Shown piece after piece: positions 7,028-15,014 of a DNA stretch of 16,546 nucleotides (its first letter is position 1; each line of letters begins with the position of its first letter). This DNA is from Selenomonas sp. Its GTDB lineage: Bacteria > Bacillota > Negativicutes > Selenomonadales > Selenomonadaceae. The translations under genes were made by a program, and so were the position numbers. The stretch spans positions 1-16,546 of the forward strand of contig JABZYJ010000030.1 in NCBI GenBank assembly GCA_015265235.1. Direction: 5' to 3'. The notes beneath the pieces were generated by a model, which did no database searches, had not been told where the DNA came from, and saw only the letters and a program-made list of their open reading frames with translations.

Positions 7028-7066
7028 TGTCAGCAAAAATGTGACGAACAAAAGGAGGATTTCATC

Positions 7067-7648
7067 ATGGAAGCACAGAAAATCAAAGAGCAGGTCAAGG
7101 GCGTATTCAGTCCCGCACATCTGAAGAAGGCCGCCGCTCTCGCCGTTCTCGTCGGCGTTGCCACCGCCGGCACAGCCTACTTCCACTATCAGCAGGTCGA
7201 GGCACACTCCCTCATGAAGCGGCAGGCTCGCTCGGAAATGATCGCTGCGCAGGCAGCACAGCGGAACATCGTTCTGCTCGATGAGGACAAGGTGCGGTCG
7301 ATTGCCGCCGACTCCATCGGAAAATCCGAGGCAGAGCTGACCTTCCGCCCACTCGAACTGAAAATGAGAGATCACGACGGCGATCGTGACCACGACCGCA
7401 AAGGGCACAAGAAGGGAAAGCATGGAGATCGGGAGCACAGGGGACAACAGGATCAGCCTGCACCTGCTGCTCCGATGCAGGACGCAGCGGCGCCTGCCGC
7501 ACCTGCTGATCCTGCCGCACAGGCAGACTTCCGCCCCTTCTACAAGGTGAAATGCACGGCAAACAACATCACCTACAAGCTCCGCATCGATGCCGTGACC
7601 GGCGCACTCCTCGCGAGTGACGCGGATACAGACGACCATATTTTCTAA
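7067..7648 (+). CDS. membrane-anchored PepSY-like protein with His/Asp-rich insert
   Basis: A 193-residue protein with one membrane segment near the N-terminus (about 21-40). The bulk is probably outside the membrane. Residues about 72-100 and 155-186 look like the two halves of a PepSY domain; the C-terminal part (FYKVKC...KLRIDAVTGALLAS) is the more typical half. Between them lie a very charged stretch (101-125) with histidines at 103, 109, 114, 119 and 124, and an alanine/proline/glutamine linker (126-153). The regular histidine spacing suggests metal or proton binding, which is inference only. AAAGGAGG is 8 bases before the ATG. The gene diverges from the kinase-regulator pair and is followed by a strong terminator. 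PepSY proteins are often protease inhibitors or envelope sensors; the role of this one is unknown. Confidence 0.75.
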   Translation: MEAQKIKEQVKGVFSPAHLKKAAALAVLVGVATAGTAYFHYQQVEAHSLMKRQARSEMIAAQAAQRNIVLLDEDKVRSIAADSIGKSEAELTFRPLELKMRDHDGDRDHDRKGHKKGKHGDREHRGQQDQPAPAAPMQDAAAPAAPADPAAQADFRPFYKVKCTANNITYKLRIDAVTGALLASDADTDDHIF

Positions 7649-7653
7649 AACAT

Positions 7654-7701
7654 AAACGTGAGAGCCATGCGCAGAATCATCTCGCATGGCTCTCACGTTT
7701 T
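7654..7701. terminator. bidirectional intrinsic terminator
   Basis: A perfect 18-bp stem (7654-7671 with 7683-7700) with an 11-base loop, flanked by A/T-rich ends. It terminates the PepSY gene. In the other direction it abuts the stop codon of the DUF1848 gene, which begins at 7701. Confidence 0.9.
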
Positions 7702-8636
7702 CATATCCACGAAAATAAATTCTCCTGTCGATCGAGCCAGCTTTCCTGCCGCGCCTCATGGACGCGGTCGGCCTCCTCCGCATGGCCGATGAGAAATGGA
7801 GAGGCAGGATCGTGTGCGAGACGGCTGCGGCGCACGCGCGCAGGATGCGTATTGGCATAGCAATAGCGGCAGAGATGCGGGCAGCTGTCGTATGCGCCGA
7901 TGTCTGCGCCGAGATAGCATTGACACCCCCTGCGCTGCGGCTGATAGTGCGGGAAGTGAATGCGCCGCCCGAGTGCCCTCTCATAGATGCGAGGAGTCAT
8001 ACAGCCGCCCGTATCCGCCCCGTATGGAGCGAGTGCATCACCGCCGCCGCACGGATAGACGGTCATGCCATACTGCCGTGCCCTCTCAACGATAAATGCA
8101 CCGAGCTCCATGCGGTCTGCGTGCGTGACATCACGCCCCTCGGGAAAGTTGCGGCGCGTCTTGGCATAGCGCGTGAGAAAGCTGATGACGACCATCTCCG
8201 TCTGACCCGCCAATTGCTCTGCCATCGCGGCGAACATCGTCCTGTGCCACGCCAGCGTATGATGTGCGTCAAGGATGATCGGATCGTAACGCCACCCGAC
8301 GGCGCGCGTTCCGAGAGCAGCCGAGAGCTGATGAAAGGAACGCACAACCTCCTCCCATGGCGGAACATTCGGCTCAATATCCCTGCCGTAGGGCGTGATG
8401 GTGACGTACCAGAACTGCCCGAACGGCGCGAGAAGATCCATATAGGGAAGCATCGGCGCGGGATTCTTCGTGCAGAAGCCGATGAGGTCAACCACGCGCG
8501 GGTCAAGGCGATAGCGCGTCACCTGCTGCATATCGTAGGGATTACGGACACAGACCTCGCCCGCACGCAGCCGATGTACCAGCCACGGCGCATAGAACGC
8601 CGGAATATCCGTGCGCTGCCCTGTGTTGAGTATCAT
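7701..8636 (-). CDS. DUF1848 protein with C-terminal radical-SAM-like cysteines
   Basis: A 311-residue soluble protein of a conserved family without known function. The N-terminus (MILNTGQRTDIPAFYAPWL, then VRNPY and FCTKNPAPM) is typical of DUF1848. Near the C-terminus, CPHLCRYC (Cys252, Cys256, Cys259) gives the CX3CX2C pattern that holds the [4Fe-4S] cluster in radical SAM enzymes, and CQC (238-240) lies just before it. In classical radical SAM enzymes this motif is near the N-terminus, so the order is unusual. The start at 8636 is set by GGAGGAGGT five bases upstream; in-frame codons further upstream lack such a site. The gene is alone, with convergent PepSY downstream and a hairpin-rich region upstream. 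The enzymatic reaction, if any, is unknown. Confidence 0.85.
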   Translation of the reverse strand: MILNTGQRTDIPAFYAPWLVHRLRAGEVCVRNPYDMQQVTRYRLDPRVVDLIGFCTKNPAPMLPYMDLLAPFGQFWYVTITPYGRDIEPNVPPWEEVVRSFHQLSAALGTRAVGWRYDPIILDAHHTLAWHRTMFAAMAEQLAGQTEMVVISFLTRYAKTRRNFPEGRDVTHADRMELGAFIVERARQYGMTVYPCGGGDALAPYGADTGGCMTPRIYERALGRRIHFPHYQPQRRGCQCYLGADIGAYDSCPHLCRYCYANTHPARVRRSRLAHDPASPFLIGHAEEADRVHEARQESWLDRQENLFSWI

Positions 8637-8680
8637 CGCGTACCTCCTCCCCTTTTCACAGGATAACACGAATCGAAGGA

Positions 8681-8731
8681 AAAGAAAAATGGGACTGTTG
8701 TACGAAGTTTGCAACTTCGTACAACAGTCCC
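8681..8731 (-). terminator. 19-bp perfect hairpin with minus-strand T-run
   Basis: GGGACTGTTGTACGAAGTT (8691-8709) is followed by TGC and its perfect inverted copy (8713-8731). On the minus strand the stem runs into ATTTTTCTTTT, the layout of an intrinsic terminator for the decarboxylase gene, about 130 bases past its stop. Its length and perfection also suggest a dispersed palindromic repeat. The region between genes here (8637-8863) holds no open frame that I can support. Confidence 0.75.
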
Positions 8732-8748
8732 TCCTTTGTGCCCCTTCC

Positions 8749-8789
8749 ACCGCTTACGCGGTCCCCCTTCCCCGTGATAACGGGGAAGG
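8749..8789. repeat. two tandem short hairpins
   Basis: ACCGC-TTAC-GCGGT (8749-8762) is followed directly by CCTTCCCCGT-GATA-ACGGGGAAGG (8766-8789). Both stems are perfect and end in small loops. With the 19-bp hairpin at 8691-8731 they form a three-hairpin cluster between genes, resembling REP/MITE-like palindromic elements. Neither is followed by a clear T-run. Confidence 0.6.
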
Positions 8790-8863
8790 CTTAGGATAAC
8801 GGTATATAAGCGTTACGTAGAGGTGTTTGCGTGGAGTATGCAGTCCTAGCACCCTTCACCGTC

Positions 8864-10123
8864 TCACTTCATCAGTGAGCCCTCGTATTTCAGCGTAGCG
8901 AAGTAGTCGTCGATGGTCTGCGGGCGTCGGATCAGCTCGATGGAGCCGTCCATACGGCGCAGCAGCTCCGCGCAGTGGAGCTTTGCATTGTAGTTGAATC
9001 CCATCGCGCTGCCGTGCGCCCCCGTATCGTGGATGATGAGGATGTCGCCGATGTCGATCTTCGGCAGAGCGCGGTCAATGGCAAATTTGTCGTTGTTCTC
9101 GCAAAGTGAACCCGTCACATCGTAGACATGATCGGCGGGTTCGTTCTCCTTGCCGAGGATGGTGATGTGATGATAGGCCCCATAGATCGCGGGGCGCATG
9201 AGGTTCGCCATGCAGGAGTCGAGCCCGATGTACTTCTTGTACGTGTCCTTTTCGTGGAGCACGGTGGAGACGAGCCAGCCCGCATCGCCCGTGATGCCGC
9301 GCGCGCTTTCCGTGCGGATGCCGACGTCGCCGCGCCCGGCAGGGCGCATGATCTCATTGTAGAGCTTTTCGATGCCCGCGCCGACGGCGTCGTAGTCGAT
9401 GCCGTCCTGCTCAGGGCGGTACGGGATGCCGAAGCCGCCGCCGAGGTTGACGAATTCGACGTGGATGCCGAGTTTTTCCTTCAGCTCTGCCGCCAGCTCG
9501 AACATGAGGCGCGCCGTGAGGAGGAACGCCTCCGTGCGCAGCTCGGCAGAGATCACCATCGTGTGCACGCCGAACCGCTTCACGCCCATCTCAAGGGCAC
9601 GGCGATAGCCCTCGAACATCTGCTCACGCGTGAGCCCATACTTTGCCTCGACGGGCTTGCCGATGATGTCGTTGCCCTCGACGAGGTTGCCGGGGTTGTA
9701 GCGGAAGCAGAGGAGGTTCGGCAGACCGGCGTGCTTCGCCATGTAGTCAAGGTGACTGAGGTCGTCGAGATTGATGACGGCACCGAGCTCGATCGCCTTC
9801 TGGAACTCCTCGTACGGCGTGTCGTTCGAGGTGAGCATGATCTCCTCGCCCTTGACGCCCGCCGCCGCAGAGATGATGAGCTCAGGAATGCTGCTGCAGT
9901 CCGTGCCCGCACCGTCCTCGTGCAGGAGCTGCACGATGCGAGGGTTCGGCAGCGCCTTTACAGCGAAGTGTTCGCGAAAGCTCGGCGCCCATGCGAATGT
10001 CTCGCGCAGACGGCGGAAATTCGCACGGATCTTTGCCTCGTCGTAGAGATGAAACGGGGTCGGGTACCGCTCGATGAGACGCAGTGTCTCCTCCTTTGTG
10101 AGCGGGAATTTCTTCTCATTCAT
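8864..10123 (-). CDS. lysA: diaminopimelate decarboxylase-like PLP enzyme
   Basis: Fold-type III pyridoxal-phosphate decarboxylase of 419 residues, the right length for LysA, which makes lysine from meso-diaminopimelate. Motifs: FAVKALPNP with the PLP lysine at 56, FGVHTMV (His187), the phosphate-binding loop VNLGGGFGIPY (226-235), TESARGITGDAGWL (271-284), CENNDKF with Cys341, and a C-terminal GFNYN (Tyr378). Some positions differ from classical LysA: DTGAH replaces the usual DAGAY, so it belongs to a divergent subgroup and a related substrate such as a polyamine precursor is possible. AAGGGAG lies 6 bases before the chosen ATG (10123); an upstream in-frame start lacks such a site. Transcribed from its own strong promoter, back to back with the liv operon. 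Confidence 0.82.
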   Translation of the reverse strand: MNEKKFPLTKEETLRLIERYPTPFHLYDEAKIRANFRRLRETFAWAPSFREHFAVKALPNPRIVQLLHEDGAGTDCSSIPELIISAAAGVKGEEIMLTSNDTPYEEFQKAIELGAVINLDDLSHLDYMAKHAGLPNLLCFRYNPGNLVEGNDIIGKPVEAKYGLTREQMFEGYRRALEMGVKRFGVHTMVISAELRTEAFLLTARLMFELAAELKEKLGIHVEFVNLGGGFGIPYRPEQDGIDYDAVGAGIEKLYNEIMRPAGRGDVGIRTESARGITGDAGWLVSTVLHEKDTYKKYIGLDSCMANLMRPAIYGAYHHITILGKENEPADHVYDVTGSLCENNDKFAIDRALPKIDIGDILIIHDTGAHGSAMGFNYNAKLHCAELLRRMDGSIELIRRPQTIDDYFATLKYEGSLMK

Positions 10124-10193
10124 ATTGTTCTCCCTTGGTGTAAATCCCTCTTCCCCCATCGCTGTGAGAAAGATATATCGATGAAGTTCCGTT

Positions 10194-10223
10194 ATTATAG
10201 CAATGAAAAATCCTCTCTGTCAA
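10194..10223 (-). promoter_or_regulatory. strong promoter of the decarboxylase gene
   Basis: On the minus strand a perfect TTGACA (10218-10223) and a perfect TATAAT (10194-10199) are separated by 18 bases. The predicted leader of about 64 bases is too short for a lysine riboswitch. Confidence 0.85.
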
Positions 10224-10232
10224 ATGTATCCC

Positions 10233-10261
10233 TTGACGAACGGCGCACACTCCCGTATAAT
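10233..10261 (+). promoter_or_regulatory. strong promoter of the liv operon
   Basis: TTGACG (10233-10238), 17-base spacer, TATAAT (10256-10261). Predicted start near 10268 with a leader of about 66 bases. The leader can form a GC-rich hairpin (GGCGC/GCGCC within 10277-10304), but no riboswitch or leader peptide is evident. Confidence 0.87.
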
Positions 10262-10333
10262 GTGGACTATATTTTTTGAAGGCGCCGCATCATTCGCGCC
10301 TGCCTTCATTGGAATGATTAAGGGGGTATATCC

Positions 10334-11509
10334 ATGAGATTCGGAGGAAAGGCTCTGCGCCTCGCCGCCGCACTCGTCGGAACAGCACTCCTCGGCTCGG
10401 CACTCGCGGGCTGCGGAGGAAACAACGCAAAGTCTGACGAGATCCGCATCGGCGCAAATTTTGAAATGACGGGCAACACGGCGAACTACGGTGCGTCGAC
10501 GCTCGAGGGGCTGAAGCTCGCCATCAAGGAGGCCAACGATGCCGGCGGCATCAATGGCAAGAAGATCACGCTCGTCGAGGCAGACAACAAGTCCGAGGCG
10601 GCGGAGTCCGTCAATGCGGCGACGAAGCTGATCTCTGACGATCACGTCCGCGCCATTGTGGGCCCGGCGACGACGGCAAATGTCATCGCTGAGTCGCAGG
10701 TCGCGACGGACAACAAGATCCCGGTCATTGCACCGGATGCGACGGCGGTCGATGTCACCGTCGAGAACGGCCAAGTAAAGCCGTGGATCTTCCGCAGCTG
10801 CTTCATCGACCCGCAGCAGGGCGATGTCATGGCAAAGTTTGCCCTCGATACGCTGAAGGCAAAGACGGCGGTCATCTACCTCGACAATTCGACGGACTAC
10901 TCCAAGAGCCTCGCACAGGTCTTTGAGAAGGTCTTCACCGCCGGCGGCGGCAAGGTGCTCATGACCGAGGCGTTCCTCGGCAAGGATCAGGACTTCAAGG
11001 CGACGCTGACGCGTCTGCGCGAGGCGAATGCGGACGTAATCTTCGTCCCCGCCTACTATGAGGAAGTCGGCAAGATCGTCAAGCAGGCGCGTGAGATCGG
11101 CATCACCGCCCCCATCATCGGCACGGACGGCTGGGATGATCCGAAGGTCGCCGAGCTCGCCGGTGCAGATGCGCTGAACAACACGTACTTCAGCACGCAC
11201 TACTCCGACAAGGACGAGTCGGTACGTCCCTTCATCGACGCCTATCAGAAGGAATACGGCCACATGCCGAACGTCTTCGCTGCTCTCGGCTATGACGCCG
11301 GCAAGCTCCTCGTCGATGCGCTGAAGCGCGCGGGCTCTGACGATCCCGAGGCACTGCGCAAGGCACTGGAGGAGACGAAGGATCTCGTCGTCGGCACGGG
11401 CACGATCACGATGGATGCAAACCACAACCCGATTAAGCAGGCAGTCATCCTCGAGAACAAGGATGGCGACCGCACGGTTGTCGCAAAGATCATGCCGAGC
11501 GCAAACTAA
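10334..11509 (+). CDS. livJ: branched-chain amino-acid ABC transporter binding lipoprotein
   Basis: Captures leucine, isoleucine or valine outside the membrane and hands it to the LivHM channel. The 391-residue protein has a lipoprotein signal peptide ending in LAGC (Cys27), as expected where the binding protein is tethered to the membrane. The mature part has the Leu/Ile/Val-binding family pattern: IRIGANFEMTGNTANYG, LEGLKLAIKEANDAGGING, AIVGPATT, VIYLDNSTDY, and the second-lobe segment DFKATLTRLREANADVIFVPAY. AGGGGG lies 7 bases before the ATG. It is the first gene of livJHMGF. A hairpin terminator follows at once, so it may be expressed above the rest. Homologues also bind other amino acids or short amides, so the exact ligand is inferred from the operon. 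Confidence 0.93.
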   Translation: MRFGGKALRLAAALVGTALLGSALAGCGGNNAKSDEIRIGANFEMTGNTANYGASTLEGLKLAIKEANDAGGINGKKITLVEADNKSEAAESVNAATKLISDDHVRAIVGPATTANVIAESQVATDNKIPVIAPDATAVDVTVENGQVKPWIFRSCFIDPQQGDVMAKFALDTLKAKTAVIYLDNSTDYSKSLAQVFEKVFTAGGGKVLMTEAFLGKDQDFKATLTRLREANADVIFVPAYYEEVGKIVKQAREIGITAPIIGTDGWDDPKVAELAGADALNNTYFSTHYSDKDESVRPFIDAYQKEYGHMPNVFAALGYDAGKLLVDALKRAGSDDPEALRKALEETKDLVVGTGTITMDANHNPIKQAVILENKDGDRTVVAKIMPSAN

Positions 11510-11527
11510 TCTGCACAGAAACGTTCA

Positions 11528-11552
11528 AAGAGCCGCATCCTGCGGCTCTTTT
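11528..11552 (+). terminator. intercistronic hairpin, probable partial terminator
   Basis: AAGAGCCGCA (11528-11537), loop TCC, TGCGGCTCTT (11541-11550), then TTC: a perfect 10-bp GC-rich stem with a short T-run, between livJ and livH. No new promoter is evident before livH, so it probably lowers, rather than stops, transcription into the membrane and ATPase genes. Confidence 0.75.
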
Positions 11553-11575
11553 CATCATCTCAGGGAGGTTTTTCT

Positions 11576-12460
11576 ATGGAGGTACTGCAACAGATTCTGC
11601 AGCAGCTCATCAACGGGATTTCGCTCGGCAGCATCTACGCGCTGATCGCTCTCGGCTACACGATGATCTACGGCATCATCAAGCTCATCAACTTCGCCCA
11701 TGGCGATATCTACATGGTCGGGGCGTACCTCGGCTTCTACGCGATTACGCTCGGGATCCCCGTCGTGCCGGCAATCCTCATCTCCATGGCGGTCACGTCC
11801 CTGCTCGGCGTCGTGGTGGAGCGGCTGGCGTACCGTCCGCTGCGCCATGCGCCGCGCATCTCCGTGCTCATCACGGCAATCGGCGTGTCCTTCCTCCTCG
11901 AGTACACGATGATGGCGATTGTCTCGCCGACGCCGCGCACGTTCCCCGCCACACTCAGCGATGTGTCGTTTGACCTTGGTGGACTCATCATCAGCGGCCA
12001 GCAGCTGCTCATCATGGGCGTCACTTTCCTGCTCATGCTCATCCTCACCTACATCGTCCGCTCGACGAAGATCGGCAAGGCGATGCGTGCGGCCTCCTAC
12101 GACACGGAGGCGGCGCAGCTCATGGGCATCAATGCGAACCGCATCATCTCGATCACGTTCGCCATTGGTTCGGCACTCGCCGCCGTTGCTGGCGTGCTCA
12201 TCGGCATCTACTACAACTCGATCGATCCGCTCATGGGCATCATGCCCGGCATCAAGGCGTTCGTCGCAGCGGTGTTCGGCGGCATCGGCATCCTGCCGGG
12301 TGCTGTCGTCGGCGGCATCGTCCTCGGCATTGTCGAGGCGTTCATCTCGGGGCTCGGATTCTCCATGTTCCGCGATGCGGCGGCATTCGCCATCCTGATC
12401 CTCGTGCTGCTCATCCGGCCGGCGGGTATCTTCGGCAAGAATGTCAAGGAAAAGGTCTAA
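11576..12460 (+). CDS. livH: branched-chain amino-acid ABC transporter permease LivH
   Basis: One of the two membrane subunits of the importer. The 294-residue protein is almost wholly hydrophobic with about eight predicted membrane segments. It begins with the family signature LINGISLGSIYALIALGYTM followed by YGIIKLINFAHGDIYMVGAY, and later carries a cytoplasmic segment AMRAASYDTEAAQLMGIN that contacts the ATPases, then GIMPGIKAFVAAVFGGIG. AGGGAGG stands 7 bases before the ATG. livM follows after only 12 bases, in the fixed LivH-LivM order. Length and motifs are normal and nothing looks truncated. Confidence 0.93.
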   Translation: MEVLQQILQQLINGISLGSIYALIALGYTMIYGIIKLINFAHGDIYMVGAYLGFYAITLGIPVVPAILISMAVTSLLGVVVERLAYRPLRHAPRISVLITAIGVSFLLEYTMMAIVSPTPRTFPATLSDVSFDLGGLIISGQQLLIMGVTFLLMLILTYIVRSTKIGKAMRAASYDTEAAQLMGINANRIISITFAIGSALAAVAGVLIGIYYNSIDPLMGIMPGIKAFVAAVFGGIGILPGAVVGGIVLGIVEAFISGLGFSMFRDAAAFAILILVLLIRPAGIFGKNVKEKV

Positions 12461-12472
12461 GGAGGGGTGACG

Positions 12473-13423
12473 ATGAATCCATCAACAAAAAATGATCTCA
12501 AGATGCTCGTCTTTGCCCTCATCATCTACGCCATCATCATGGGACTGACGAGCGCAGGGGTGCTGAACGCCTTCTGGCAGCTCAACCTCATCTTTGCGGG
12601 GATCAACATCATCCTCGCGGCAAGTCTCAACCTCATCAACGGCTACACGGGACAGTTCTCTCTTGGACATGCGGGCTTTATGGCGGTCGGCGCGTACGTC
12701 GGCGTCGTGCTCACGACGAATTTCCACCTGCCGTTTGCGGCGGCGCTCCTGGCGGGCGGCATTGCGGCAGGGCTGCTTGGGGCGCTCATCGGTCTGCCGA
12801 CGCTGCGCCTGCGCGGCGACTACCTCGCCATCGCGACCCTCGGTCTCGGCGAGATCGTCCGCATCATCATCATCAACGTTCCCTATATCGGCGGTGCGGC
12901 AGGATTTAAGGGCATCCCGCATCTCACGAATTTCACGTGGGTGTTCTTCCTCATGCTCGCCACGCTCTACATCATCAAGAACTTTGTGAACTCACGCCAC
13001 GGCCGCGCCTGCCTCGCCATTCGCGAGAACGAGATCGCAGCGGAGTCCATGGGCATCAACACGACGAAATACAAGGTGCTCGCCTTTACCATCGGCGCGT
13101 TCTTCGCAGGTGTGGCGGGCTGCCTGTTCGGACACAATATGTATATTCTCAGCCCCGCGTCCTTCACGTTTATGCAGTCGTTCAACGTCCTCATCATGGT
13201 CGTCATGGGCGGTCTCGGCTCGATGACAGGCTCGATCGCGGGCGCACTCGTCGTGACCTTCCTCTCGGCGGCACTGGCGAGCTTCCCGAACGCGCGCATG
13301 ATCATCTATGCACTCGCGCTCATCCTGCTCATGTTCTACCGTCCGCAGGGACTCTTCGGCTATGTTGAGGTCACGGCGATGCAGCCGCTTCGCCGCTTCT
13401 TTCGGAAGGGAGGGGAGGCATAA
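12473..13423 (+). CDS. livM: branched-chain amino-acid ABC transporter permease LivM
   Basis: Second membrane subunit, pairing with LivH. The 316-residue protein is strongly hydrophobic and carries the LivM signature NLINGYTGQFSLGHAGFMAVGAY near residue 55, then RLRGDYLAIATLGLGEIVRII, and the ATPase-contact loop GRACLAIRENEIAAESMGIN. The late segment VMGGLGSMTGSIAGA is also typical. I start it at the ATG at 12473, 7 bases after GGAGG; an in-frame GTG at 12467 lies inside the ribosome binding region. The stop overlaps the livG start by one base (TAATG), so the two are translationally coupled. Confidence 0.93.
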   Translation: MNPSTKNDLKMLVFALIIYAIIMGLTSAGVLNAFWQLNLIFAGINIILAASLNLINGYTGQFSLGHAGFMAVGAYVGVVLTTNFHLPFAAALLAGGIAAGLLGALIGLPTLRLRGDYLAIATLGLGEIVRIIIINVPYIGGAAGFKGIPHLTNFTWVFFLMLATLYIIKNFVNSRHGRACLAIRENEIAAESMGINTTKYKVLAFTIGAFFAGVAGCLFGHNMYILSPASFTFMQSFNVLIMVVMGGLGSMTGSIAGALVVTFLSAALASFPNARMIIYALALILLMFYRPQGLFGYVEVTAMQPLRRFFRKGGEA

Positions 13424-14193
13424 TGGCAAAGGATCTGCTCTCAGCAACGGATGTCTCCATGGTCTTCGGCGGGCTCAAGGCCGTCGCGGACTTTAACATG
13501 CACATCAAATACGGCGAGCTGATCGGTCTCATCGGGCCGAACGGCGCCGGCAAGACGACGGCGTTCAACCTCCTCACGGGGGTCTACCGCCCCACGACGG
13601 GCGAGATTCTCTTCAAGGACAAGAGCATTGTCGGACTCGCTCCCTACGAGATCACGGCGCGCGGCATTGCGCGTACGTTCCAGAACATTCGCCTGTTCGG
13701 CGAGCTCTCCGTCCTCGACAACGTCAAGATCGCCTACCACTGCCACATGAACTACGGGCTCGCCGAGGCGGTACTGCGCGTCGGACGCTATCGTTCGGAG
13801 GAGGAGAAGCTCACGGAGGAGGCACTGCGCCTGCTGAAGATCTTCCACCTCGAGGGCGTGGCACAGGAAAAGGCGAAGAATCTCCCCTACGGCGCACAGC
13901 GTCGTCTCGAGATCGCACGCGCCCTTGCGGCACAGCCCGCACTCCTGCTGCTCGACGAGCCGGCGGCCGGCATGAACCCGCAGGAAACGAAGGAACTCAT
14001 GGAGATGATCCGCTGGGTAAAGAAGGAATTCGGCATCACGATCCTCCTCATCGAGCACGATATGTCGCTCGTCATGGGGATCTGCGAGCGCATCTACGTC
14101 CTTGAGTACGGCGCGATCATCGCGAACGGCAGCCCGGAGGAGATTCGGAAGAACCCCGAGGTCATTCGCGCATATCTGGGAGCGGAGGAATAA
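13423..14193 (+). CDS. livG: branched-chain amino-acid ABC transporter ATPase LivG
   Basis: ATP-hydrolysing subunit that drives uptake; acts on the cytoplasmic face with LivF. The 256-residue protein has the complete ATPase motif set: Walker A GPNGAGKTT (38-46), the LivG-typical ARTFQNIRLFGELSVLDNV after the Q loop, signature LPYGAQRRLEIARAL, Walker B LLLLDEPAAGMN and the switch histidine in LIEHDMSLVM. The signature YGAQRR in place of LSGGQ is usual for LivG, so it does not indicate loss of function. The gene starts inside the livM stop, with GGGAGG just upstream inside livM, and is followed two bases later by livF. Confidence 0.94.
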   Translation: MAKDLLSATDVSMVFGGLKAVADFNMHIKYGELIGLIGPNGAGKTTAFNLLTGVYRPTTGEILFKDKSIVGLAPYEITARGIARTFQNIRLFGELSVLDNVKIAYHCHMNYGLAEAVLRVGRYRSEEEKLTEEALRLLKIFHLEGVAQEKAKNLPYGAQRRLEIARALAAQPALLLLDEPAAGMNPQETKELMEMIRWVKKEFGITILLIEHDMSLVMGICERIYVLEYGAIIANGSPEEIRKNPEVIRAYLGAEE

Positions 14194-14195
14194 TC

Positions 14196-14939
<744 letters not shown>

Positions 14940-14970
14940 GAAAAGAAGGAAAACACGACCTAAAGCGCGA

Positions 14971-14985
14971 ATATTACAGTAATAT
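14971..14985. repeat. 15-bp palindrome between livF and the CBS-ACT gene
   Basis: ATATTAC-A-GTAATAT is perfect on both arms. It is A/T-rich in otherwise GC-rich surroundings, which is typical of operators or promoter regions. No convincing -35/-10 pair accompanies it. The rest of the 75-base gap holds only the ribosome binding site AAGGAGGAG. Confidence 0.45.
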
Positions 14986-15014
14986 ACAAATTCACTCTTG
15001 CAAGGAGGAGCATT

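Noticed and set aside
5386..7648. A novel defence or toxin-antitoxin unit made of the kinase, regulator and PepSY genes
   Set aside because: All catalytic motifs are those of a normal two-component system, and nothing in the PepSY protein suggests toxicity or nucleic-acid targeting.
6992..7984. 330-codon open frame on the minus strand
   Set aside because: It crosses the PepSY gene, a perfect 18-bp terminator and the end of the DUF1848 gene in wrong frames, so it is not a gene.
8691..8789. CRISPR array
   Set aside because: The hairpins have different sequences and are not direct repeats with spacers.
10124..10187. Lysine riboswitch in front of the decarboxylase gene
   Set aside because: The leader from the near-perfect promoter is about 64 bases, far shorter than the lysine riboswitch, and lacks its motifs.
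9128..10279. 383-codon open frame on the plus strand
   Set aside because: Antisense to the decarboxylase; very rich in Ala, Arg, Asp, Glu and Val as expected for a GC-driven shadow frame.
10220..11425. 401-codon open frame on the minus strand
   Set aside because: Antisense to livJ and crossing the liv promoter; composition is that of a shadow frame.
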